DNA of 64,000 nt from Nothophaeocryptopus gaeumannii (lineage: Eukaryota > Ascomycota > Dothideomycetes > Mycosphaerellales > Mycosphaerellaceae). Location of the stretch: assembly GCA_031771865.1 (NCBI GenBank), contig JASISA010000036.1:496001-560000 (forward strand). Direction: 5' to 3'. The notes below the pieces were generated by a model. The model did not search any database. It saw only the letters and a list, made by a program, of their open reading frames with translations, and was not told where the DNA came from. The translations under genes and the position numbers were made by a program. Positions 55,001 to 64,000 of the stretch are shown here, piece by piece (positions within the stretch are counted from its first letter, which is position 1; every line of letters begins with the position of its first letter).

Positions 55001-58000
55001 TGAGCTGCGGTGCCTCTTCTCACTGGCTGAGTACATGTCAGAGCAACATCTCCGCAGCGCCAGACACTAGAGATCCTCGCGAAGAAGCAAATGCGGACTT
55101 AGCCGCCGCCAGCATCTCCATCCATCGCGGCTGTCTACACCACCGGCTGCTGATGCAGCTTGCGCTGATGACACGACGAGGTGATGCCGTGGGAGCAGTG
55201 TCAAACTTTCTGTGGGCAGGCTTTCGTCAGCAGCAACCCCGACCCGAGTCTGGCTGCATCGATCATGACCCTTTGCTACGTATACGGTATGCGACCTCCG
55301 ACGCCTGAGACCTCATATCCGCGGGACGGTGATTGGTACACCAGGCAAGGTTTGCCCTTGGCCCTCACAGCGTTCGTCTCAAGACGTGTGAATTATAGTA
55401 ACGACAACTGGCAATTGTCGTATTTGTCACTTACTCGCTGTTTGATCCCCTGTCTTCGGACATCGTATGGTCAGATGAAGGGCCAAGCACGGTAATACTG
55501 ACATGCCAACATCCCGCGAGACCGCCGCAGCGCGCGCAATCATCATGCCGTGGCGCAGCTAGTTCTTTGCACCATCTTTTTACAGGTCTTGCATGTCATA
55601 TGCCTCGCATTCCTGCTTCGCCGTGCTTGGAGCATCCTACTGGACTGTGGATAGCCGCATTTCAAACATCCCGGATCCGCTTGAGACTACAGGCATGCTT
55701 GTGTAGGCGACATCCTGACGGGTCGCGCGCGATACGATGCGGTTCTACCCTCATTACGCGATCTTGCTCCTAGATGCCTGGTCACATAACTACCTCCGCT
55801 TCATATCGATATGCGCAGTCCGTCTGGTCAACACGGAGAGACGCCGAACAGCTTACAAGCCCCTCCTCGTTTAGAGTGATATCAACTACCGCAGCGAATG
55901 TTCATGCTAGTTGTGGTCTATATGATTGCTTTCAACGTATTGAAAGCTCTTGCAGGCTGCCGGGCATGAATCGAAAGAAGCGGTCAATCGGGGCCTCTTC
56001 TGCAAGTTTTGGAAATCATCGGCAGATTCAACCTTTCAGCTGCACCAATTCCACCTCTGTGCTCACGGGCGGCAGCACTGGCTCGGAACCCGTAGGAGGG
56101 CTGCAACTGGCACTCGTTTCTCGCTGCAACACCGCCACCGATCCTTTCATCAATCCTTTCACCATGACCACCTACCGCCATGTCTTGCATCTAACAATCT
56201 TTGTTGATCGGCTGCAGTCGGATGACTACTTTTCGCTTTATCCAAGACTGGCTTTCTTACTAGGTTTGGGTTGCCACGACCACACCCCTCTCACGTGCAG
56301 TACGTACAACATTAAAGCCTATAAGCTACCTGTAGGTGCTGCGACGGCTTCCAACGTATCGTACCACTTTTGGTAGTACCTTCGCTTCTGCTGTCGATCC
56401 CCGTGTCATTCATAGAACAGGCATCATTTCGATGCGGGTGTGAATTACTGTGAGCGCCTCAACCGCGGCTATCCCAAGGAGGATTGTGTTGTATCGAAAA
56501 GGCTATCGGACCTGATATTCTTGGACAGGCGTTGATACATACCTGGTCTTTTCGCCGCGCAGGAGCGTAAGTCCTGCACTGGCGTGGACCTCGCACAGTG
56601 GCAGCTCTTGTCGCGGGCTGCGCAGATCACTTCTCAGCGGCAGACTCGTAATTGCTGTTGCACGCCAACGGTTCGAGACTGTGCTGCCGTGCATCGCGGA
56701 GCCATTCATGGCAAGCTTTAGGCTGTAGCCTTCTGCTCTCATCGACCCGGAGTAGTCTCAGGACAACCACCTCCTCACTCACGAGGATTTGACGCCTTGG
56801 TATCAACACTTCCAACAAATGATGTGCAATCTCCAGTTCCGGCCGATGCCCCTTCAACAACGAATTATGAATACGAAATAGCCAAGGACAGGAACTTTGT
56901 CACCCTACCCAGAAGGTCATTCACTCGTGGCGCGAGACTTCAGGAGATGAACTCTGATGATAATTTCTTGGTCCCAGTAGTTTGTGGAGAGAGGATGGCT
57001 TGTGAGATCTGGAAGCATCCTGGCGCTGACTCCACCCGTGGTCTGCTTTGGTGCTTCCTAGCACCCCTCTACTTCACCTGTGTGAAAAGTGACTTCTTTG
57101 ATACCACCTGCACTGATGATGATCGGGTGGAAGTCTATATCTCTCACACACCGCGCAGAAGACGCGACTCCCGGTCCTTTCGCCGCTTCTGGACGTAGGC
57201 AATGTTTCCGGCTTGATGATGAGGAATGCGGACACACCACGTCTTGCTTGCCTAGGTTACGAGCTGAACAGACTTCACGAAACGCAGTCGCAGTTCCCGT
57301 CACTGGTGTTGCGAAGCCACTGCAGCATAAACCCTTCACGGTCCATGACCATGGATTCCCAGGATCACGGCTGCAGTATTGATGAGCACCGCTCTCGTTT
57401 CCGACATATTTCGTCCTTGCCGAAGACTCCTGGCGCTCCTCACAGGGATACGTGAGATGACGCCTCGGAATAGCGCTTTCTATCTTCTTGATGGTACTCG
57501 GCTTTTGACTCCATCGCTTACCCTCCACAGAGCTTCAACTGGATACCCAATATGTGAGACCACATACGAAACAAATCCACAGTCACGGCCATCGTGGACA
57601 AGAAGACTGCGTCATCAAACCCGGTGCTTGATTTGCAGCCAGGTGTCTTGCCCATGTACCGCAGTACTTAATACTCCTCGGCAACCCGGTCTCCATTCCA
57701 TCTCCACATCAGACGAGTTTCGAGGAGGATTTGGACCCAAAGACATTACGATGCCCGTACCAGATGGACCTTGCTCAAGAGTACGCTGCCTTTCAGGCTG
57801 CCGGAATTGAACGGGATGAAGTTGGTGTGACAATCGTGCCTTCTAAAGATGCAGGTCGTGAAAGTGCTCGACCTTGGATGGTGTCATTCTTACCAGGCTC
57901 GCACCGACAAGGCAGCGCTACAAGCAGCAGTGGCATGACAACGCATTGCGGTAGGCTATTTTGCATTGATTCCTGCATTGTCTTGCTTGCTCTCCCTCTC

Positions 58001-58841
58001 TACCTTCACTCGAGCCACCTGGTTCATTCCAAATCATAGTTGCAAAAGCCAGCAAGCATCCGAGAGTCCCGATGATGCATTGCGAATCGACCGCGAGACA
58101 CAAAGCTGCTGCGAAACCGACGCGTCAAGATCTTAGGCTTCTTCTACAACACAAGGATATTCCCAAATGCTACATATATGTTCAGCTGAACATACGAGCA
58201 GCGAGCGAAAGCACCTCTATATATCTCACCTCTCAGCTCTCATCTCAACGAACGATCTCGATATTCACAGGCGCTTCAATCGTGGCCCAACCTGACTGCC
58301 CAAAATAGCTGCCCTTGACCAATTCCACGCTGCTGCTGCTGCTGCTTGCCATATGCGCACACGGTTTCGAAGTTTACGAGCATGTGATGTCCGAATGTGT
58401 GAGTGATGTTGTCACAGCAATATGTCCATCGCGATGTACATCGACTCACGAGTCCATGAGGACTAAGAGTAGAAGGATCAAGTGATTGCTACTGTTCTAG
58501 ATTGCTCTCTATTTCGTAAGCTCTCGTAAAAGTCCAGCTGCCAGTGTCATGCTCAGTAATGCTCGAAGTTGCCTCAGTACTTGCAGTCGCCGCTTCGCCC
58601 AATTCCAGATATAGCCTGCCTGCCTGGGACAGCATCGCATTGGGTGGGTAGCTGAAATACACAACTGCTACTACTACGCAGCAGACAAGGCGTATGTACT
58701 AGTCTCCGAAATTTCAACGAAGACGAGAGAGTGCAGACGCCATGCGATTTCGTATGTATCTATACATCTCATATACAACTCATCTGCCAATACCCCTATA
58801 CAACATTCTCCCACCATCATACCATGCGAGCCCAGTTCCCA

Positions 58842-61800
58842 TCACTCCCGATCACTATCATCCCCCTCATCATCATCATCATCCGAATCATCCGCCGGAG
58901 CACCCATCTCAGCGCCAGGCTTTTTCTTCACATAATCAAATTTATGAGCAGCTCTAACCGCAGTCCCCACCCTCTGCAAAGTACTAGATAGTGGCGAGCC
59001 CGCCATTTGCTGCTCCGCACTGCCTGTACCGGCCCTTCGAAGACGCAGTGAGCCGCTGTTGGCGGATTGCTGGCGTTCCAAGTCGATGTCTCTACCAGAT
59101 ACGCTTTTCGTGCTTTCGCCGGATTGGACGATGCCGCGGCCGGGTTTGAAAGTGAAGGGCTTGGATGTAGAGCCTGCACTGGCTGCCTGTTCGGCGAAGG
59201 ATTTTTTCTTTGATTTTGATAATGGGGCGTCGTCAAACTTCTTGTTTTGACCGGCTTGACCGAGCTCCGTATTACTGATTTCATCAGTTGGTGTGAGACC
59301 GCGTCGATCGCGTCTTGGTGAGAAGTCGGACGTTGCTATGTGTGCATCCTCAAGATCGTCATCTGTAGTAGGACGTTGGTCGGTCTCAGAGGATATGAGT
59401 CCCTCTACGGACTCTGGCGCGTTCAATTTGTATGGGAGAGGAATGTCCCTGCTGGCTCTGGCCAATTCTATGTTCGTGCAATGTTCGTTCTCAACTCGGA
59501 AAAGAATCCACATCCCACGACGAAGGACTTCTGAGAATCCAACTAGGAAAGACACGATCGAAGAGTGCTGAGTATCGGAAGTGTATATCGGATAGAATAT
59601 CCAGTTAAAGCGCAGGATAGGGTCAATGACCATTGCGGTGTAGTACATCCAGACGTGCTTCCGGTATGCGAGGGTTGGGCGTAGCCATTTATGCTTCGCG
59701 CTTGGATCTCCCAGACTCCAGTCCATGAACAGGTCCCACACGCTGCAATAGACACCGTTGATGGTTGCCATTGTAACGAAGAGAGCCTTCATCTCGGTGG
59801 TCTGGTCGATCCGATACAGAGACAGTGTCATGTATTGCGCTATGGTGAATGAGTACTTGCCACAGTTGACAAGGTGCGGAAAGACGGCCCTGGTGTCATA
59901 ATAACGTCTTATACACTGGAACGCGCGCCATATCCCGGGCAGAGTCGTGAGGAAGCCTAAGAGCTTGCTATTGGAGGAATTGCAGACGGAAGGAGTGTTC
60001 CAGTTGCCGGCAAAAAGACAGAAGAAAAGTTCGATATTGCCCACTGAGTAAGTCAGTGAGCAGAGCATGTCTCCAGTGAAGAAGTCGCGAAATTCGACCG
60101 AATAGATTCCTGCGAGGAGAAGACGCCACATTGTGTACATGAACCACTTCCGTGCTCGGTGGTAGAACACAGGAGCTGGGATGAAGAAAGATACGACCGA
60201 TATTCCGATCAATACCACGATCCAGTACAAGAACATCGTGTCGCCGCCGGCCTGAATGTCGAAGTTGAGCCACATGATGACTCCTAGGAAGAAGAAAAGC
60301 CACGCAGGTATCTCCGTGAGTTGTAACCAGTTCAGTGCTTGTCGATTGTCCAGCTCGAAGATGAATTGATAGTTCACTCTGAACTCGTTGAAGATACCAG
60401 CCGCGGCGCAGAAGAGGAACGTTAGTAATAGCATCAAGAAGTAACCGGCATATAACTGTAGTAAGTATGCAACATGCGTCTTCTTGGTTTCATTGGCATT
60501 GAACAGGAGCAGCGCTCCTTTCACGAGGGCTTGGATGCCAAAGACTGCCCCGGCTCCGAGTAAGACACATGTTCGGGAAACTGGCCCAGTATAGTCGCCC
60601 GCTTTCGCGGTCTTCGTTCGCAACTTGCTGATGGCGACTTTCCGATTTCCTTTCTCAAAATACCTGGCGTAAAGATCCTCAGCGGTAGCCATGAGGAGGT
60701 CAGCTCCATCGGACGTGACGAAGTCGGCCTTATTGACCTTTTGATCCATGTACTGCAGTGGCGGTTTAGCATTGACTGTCTTGTCGTATTTCTTGTTGAT
60801 CTTTCGAAATGCTGTCCGATTCAGTAGGGCATATGACTTGAGTAACTCCAAGCCGCGATAGAACTCCGCCAGAGCCATTTTCATCTTGCGTTTGGCCACG
60901 CGGTAGGGAACGTCTTTCGGCGCCCTTCGCGCATAGTCTCGTTGATTTGGCTCCGGCAGCCAATGTGCGCCTGGCATCTCTGGTGTTCCCAGATTACCCA
61001 TAGCTTTTGATGTCTTGCCGACATGACCTGTCCGAACTCGGTCAAGAGCTGTCGAAGCAAAGTCGATTGATTTTGTGAAAGGGCGCGAGACGATGTCCCG
61101 CTTCTTGGCTTTACCATTCGCGTCCTGTTCCTTGGCTGACCGACCGGTTGCTACAGGGCTGTCTGCATTGCCGTTTGAATGCTGTTGGTCATGATGGTGA
61201 CCTTCTTCGGCTTCTCTGATCTCGGCCAGGCGAAATTCTCGCATCACGTGTAAGTGCTCTCTGATGACTTCCAGGCGCTCCTTTGCTTCATCCTCCTTGG
61301 CCTTATAGAATTTCTCTACTTTCATGAGTTCCTTGTCCAGATACAGGAAGAACTCAACTTCTCTAAAGTCGAGCTCTCTGTAAGCTTCAAGCGCAATATC
61401 ATTGTGGCTCCCCTCACTTTGACTGCCAGAACCAGAGAACATTCGCCGCATGAAAGGACGCCCAGATTGAGAGGAGTTCATTCGCCTTGGGAATAAGTCA
61501 CGGAATCGAGATGAAGGTGTCATGCCAGTCGCGGTAGGGTTGTCGACTGGAGTTCCAACTTGATATGCATTGCCAGTGTGAGCCATCTGAGTAGCAGGAG
61601 GATCAGGTCCAAAACTTGGTGGCGCTCTGTGTGATGATGGGTGTGCAGTCGGCTCGTGTTCTCTAGGCGCTGTTGGCGTTGCTGGGGCTTGGGAACTCAA
61701 GGTTGCGTTGTCATCCTCATCGTCCGTATTTTCGTCGTGCTCGCTTCCATGGGGTTCAAATGCAGGAGGAGGCAGTTCTACTGATAGAGCCTCATGGGAT

Positions 61801-62446
61801 TTGAGACGCATGGCAGCAGGACTGTGGGGAGGGCTGCCAATAATGCTCCCATAGCTCGTCATCCGGTGAGTCGCCTCTCGATCGCCATCCTTCGCCTGTT
61901 CTCGAGGCTGCAGAGGGCTTCTTTCATTGTTGACTGGCAGCCCGCTCCGTGCGAAATCGATGGTATTATCACCGGTGAGATGTAGATTGGTAGCATCATG
62001 GGAATCACTCAGCGAACGAATGTGAGACAAATGGTGTCCTGAGGCTGGAACTTGGGGTCTCGGTCCTGGTTGAGCCGGTTGCCGTAAGAGGCTCGATACG
62101 GGTGCATCTCGAAGGGAGTTTCGAGGAGTTGTGCGTGGTTTGGATGGTCCAGGGACGCTTCGAACAGCTTTGCGGACAGCTTTGAGCTGTGGCGGGTCAG
62201 ATACAGATCAATAAAGAAGGGAATCAAGACGACAGACCTTCTTCTTCGCTTGCTTGTAGTCGAGGTAGTTGTCCTGGCCGAGTCAGGTCTGCTACATGGC
62301 CTGCTTTTGCGAAGACTCAGCAACGTACCTTCCACTCTGGGATGGCCTGTTCATCGAGCTCCTGGACGTCACGGTCAGCGGTCTCAATGCAATTCAAGTC
62401 TGTTGCTGAGACGGTCTGGATGAGATCTAACCTTGGCGAACTTCAT
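58842..62446 (-). CDS. SYG1: SPX-EXS domain protein, SYG1/XPR1 phosphate-exporter family, 1142 aa
   Basis: Exons 62446-62432 (15 nt, MKFAK), 62361-62329 (33 nt, ELDEQAIPEWK), 62273-62238 (36 nt, DNYLDYKQAKKK) and 62186-58842. The three tiny exons rebuild the SPX start, including the Lys/Tyr surface (YLDYKQAKKKLK) that binds inositol pyrophosphates. The second SPX helix pair is FREVEFFLYLDKELMKVEKF. Membrane segments start near residue 560 (VLLGAGAVFGIQALVKGALL), then the EXS domain with LTYSVGNIELFFCLFAGNWN, WRAFQCIRRYYDT and GFSEVLRRGMWILFRVENEH. XPR1 exports phosphate; yeast Syg1 was found through Gβγ signalling. Two long disordered insertions make the protein longer than yeast Syg1. The C-terminus is acidic Asp/Glu. 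Intact. Confidence 0.93.
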
Positions 62447-62704
62447 GCTCCCAACGGAAGCTCACTCGACTGTGTGGGGCGTGTGTGGTTAGTTTTGCCT
62501 GAGGTGTTCGATGCGAGGTTCGAGATGCCACGCCTGCACGTTTTCGCGCACGTACCCTCTCGGCTGCAGCTCGGCCCGCCCGACCAATCAAAGCTGACAG
62601 ACGTCCGAGAGCTGCGAGACTCGCCAGAGTAGAGCTGATCGGGTCTCGATATTCGATATGGGATTATGATATAGATCTGCTGCATCTGGAGGCATGTCGC
62701 CGCT
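62447..62704. promoter_or_regulatory. Short SYG1 promoter
   Basis: Only 258 bp lie between the 3' end of the GT90 gene and the SYG1 start codon. A CACGTT, a known weaker Pho4-type site, is at 62537-62542. Phosphate regulation is inference. Confidence 0.35.
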
Positions 62705-64000
62705 CTAGTCCACAGCAGGCACTCTTCTATCAAATTCCTCCATCTCGGCTCCCCCGTCTCCAACAAATCCGATGCTCTCCCGGTTATCGTCAATGATCCG
62801 CCCATACTCCAACAGCAGCCGGAACAGGTAGATCTCTAGATCTTCGCGCCGAAGAACTTTAGCTGCCCACTCGCGGCCTTGTTTCGCGAGCTTCATGGCT
62901 TCATAATCATGTCTCCACACCGTGACATCTTTGTTGGCTCCCTCGCTTTCTCTCTCGTAACCACTGGATCTTGTCCCATACCCAATGAAGTAGAGCAGCA
63001 GGCTGTAGAGCTCATCGTATCGGTTGTCGAGAGGGACGAAGTGCCTCCACGCAAAGAGGCGACTATCGTGAAACTCGCGAAAGATGGTGGCTTTAAGCCC
63101 CAGTGATCGAGACTGCAGGAAGGCACGCCATCGTCCAGAAAAGGAGTGCCCGTCGACATCGATCAGATATTTGGATTTGAATGTCTCAGTGAACGTCGTT
63201 TGATTGAGCATCTGAAGCGAGGAGTTGTAGAAATCACAGTTCGGGATGCAAGCCATCTTTTCAGTGAAGCCCACATCAGTGTACTCACTAGCATAGGCAG
63301 CTGGCTGGAAGTCATGGCGTGCGTAGCGTCCAACATAGGGGTTGATGTTCGACATGATGCTCGTCGTGTTGTCGTTCAGCTCAGTGCTGTTAGTCATCAG
63401 CACGAGGCGATGTCGATGCATATTTCGCCAGCGTGCTGGATCATCCGCGACGGTGTTTCCACCGCTCGTGACACCACGCCAGATCATCATGTCATCTTTG
63501 TCATCCCAATTGATGTCTTGCAGGTCGTTGTAATTGTACCGCTTGTCCTTCTTCCAGTACATGTTGGCCGGAAACAGAATGTCGTTGTTCACATTGACCT
63601 TGCACTCGCCGAAGATCGGTACCAGTTTGTGAGTTACTACCATAGAAGTGCTGGCATACAACATGCCATGGAGACGCTGGATCTGGGGTCCAATAGTGCA
63701 CAGGTCGGACGAGAGGTTGAAGTTGGTGATGAAGCCGCCGTCAGCATACTTATAGCTTTGTTCTGCCTTCTGCAAACTGCTTGCAGACGTCGGGTCCCGT
63801 GCACGCGATTCGGGCGGACAAGCCTTTGAAGCAAGATCCATGAACTGTCCACCAGCGAAGTTGAACCACTCATACTCCGGGCGCGGATCGTCAGCAGTTG
63901 CAACACGATAATTTGGGTACACGAATGGATTCCAGCAATGTAGCCAAGTAGGTTCCGGATACTGAGGTCGAGGGATGAACATGCCCTTCATGCCTTTGGT
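62705..64000 (-). CDS. GT90 / CAP10-like glycosyltransferase, 5' end outside the window
   Basis: The stop is at 62705-62707 and the open frame runs through the right edge, giving at least 431 codons. Features of the CAP10-type GT90 family (Cryptococcus Cap10, plant/animal relatives) are visible: VPIFGECKVNVNNDILFPA, MMIWRGVTSGGNT, then WRNMHRHRLVLM, YLIDVDGHSFSGRWRAFLQS and FREFHDSRLFAWRHFVPLD. The last two are the nucleotide-sugar-binding and acidic C-terminal motifs. Such enzymes transfer xylose or glucose in the secretory pathway. The N-terminal membrane anchor expected for this family lies beyond the window. Acceptor unknown. No damage in the visible part. Confidence 0.9.
   Translation of the reverse strand, partial: TKGMKGMFIPRPQYPEPTWLHCWNPFVYPNYRVATADDPRPEYEWFNFAGGQFMDLASKACPPESRARDPTSASSLQKAEQSYKYADGGFITNFNLSSDLCTIGPQIQRLHGMLYASTSMVVTHKLVPIFGECKVNVNNDILFPANMYWKKDKRYNYNDLQDINWDDKDDMMIWRGVTSGGNTVADDPARWRNMHRHRLVLMTNSTELNDNTTSIMSNINPYVGRYARHDFQPAAYASEYTDVGFTEKMACIPNCDFYNSSLQMLNQTTFTETFKSKYLIDVDGHSFSGRWRAFLQSRSLGLKATIFREFHDSRLFAWRHFVPLDNRYDELYSLLLYFIGYGTRSSGYERESEGANKDVTVWRHDYEAMKLAKQGREWAAKVLRREDLEIYLFRLLLEYGRIIDDNRESIGFVGDGGAEMEEFDRRVPAVD

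Larger units (their letters stand above)
50774..58841. other. About 8 kb with no supportable gene
   Basis: The largest gene-free stretch of the window, upstream of the cyclin gene and downstream of the SYG1 gene. It holds many low-complexity tracts (AGGCTC at 51553-51578, AGTGAGCC at 52028-52053, GGAAGGAA near 51510, CTGCTG at 58330-58345) and dispersed short open frames, but no domain, spliced model, tRNA or rRNA. The composition is not AT-rich, so it is not an obvious RIP island. One E-box/Pho4-type CACGTG is at 56292-56297. Confidence 0.5.

Noticed and set aside
55774..56376. 200-codon frame in the long gap
   Set aside because: No domain, no splice continuation and amino-acid composition like random sequence.
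58420..58470. Possible hammerhead-like fold around a GTCC-ATGA-GGAC hairpin
   Set aside because: The conserved CUGAUGA and GAAA core sequences are absent; only a simple hairpin remains.

Overview
The window is a nuclear contig piece from a filamentous ascomycete, most likely a Pezizomycotina fungus of the Dothideomycetes type. The class-level placement is inferred from general gene character, not from an alignment. The supporting signs are short 47-85 nt introns with GTRNGT donors and CTAAC/CTGAC/TACTAAC branch points, fungal-specific families (Zn2Cys6 regulators, Nodulin-like MFS transporter, GT90, DUF4604, Gβ, Pho80-type cyclin, SPX-EXS protein) and one AT-rich, TpA-rich island that looks RIP-mutated. 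Exon boundaries given here were built by hand from splice signals, frame continuity and family conservation.

Layout. 1-2.2 kb: left edge with a RIP-like AT-rich island. 2.2-5.9 kb: lipocalin-like protein, SRP68, orphan NTF2-like protein. 5.9-7.7 kb: graveyard with a broken gene on the minus strand and an SNF2 helicase scrap. 7.7-10.7 kb: small secreted protein and MFS transporter. 11.4-14.7 kb: a divergent amidase / PuuE-type allantoinase-like pair with GATA sites between them. 15-18.7 kb: divergent COX5 and a Zn2Cys6 regulator whose frame contains a TAG. 19.5-27.5 kb: phospholipase D, a small membrane protein, phosducin-like protein, a Gα-like scrap and the Gβ subunit. Gβ and the phosducin-like protein belong to the same signalling system. 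29.4-35.3 kb: RPS29 with micro-exons, DUF4604 protein, a P450 broken at its heme loop, and a rhomboid protease. 35.9-37.2 kb: an apparently complete Tc1/mariner element with TA duplication, terminal repeats and an open transposase.

37.9-42.3 kb: four tandem small orphan genes forming two paralogous pairs. The second pair encodes an N-terminal coiled coil and a C-terminal Zn2Cys6-type cysteine cluster. Both members carry in-frame stops that cut off the cluster while the downstream frame stays readable. This is the most unusual part of the window. 42.9-46.3 kb: alternative NADH dehydrogenase and a GPI-anchored Ser/Thr-rich surface protein. 48.8-62.4 kb: a Pho80/Clg1-type cyclin and a SYG1/XPR1 phosphate exporter-like protein, separated by about 8 kb with no gene I can support. 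62.7-64 kb: GT90 (CAP10-like) glycosyltransferase running off the right edge.

Functional themes: nitrogen salvage (amidase + PuuE-like), heterotrimeric G-protein signalling (Gβ + phosducin-like), mitochondrial respiration (COX5, NDE) and phosphate homeostasis (SPX-EXS, cyclin). The rest is housekeeping (SRP68, RPS29) mixed with young, decaying or lineage-specific genes.
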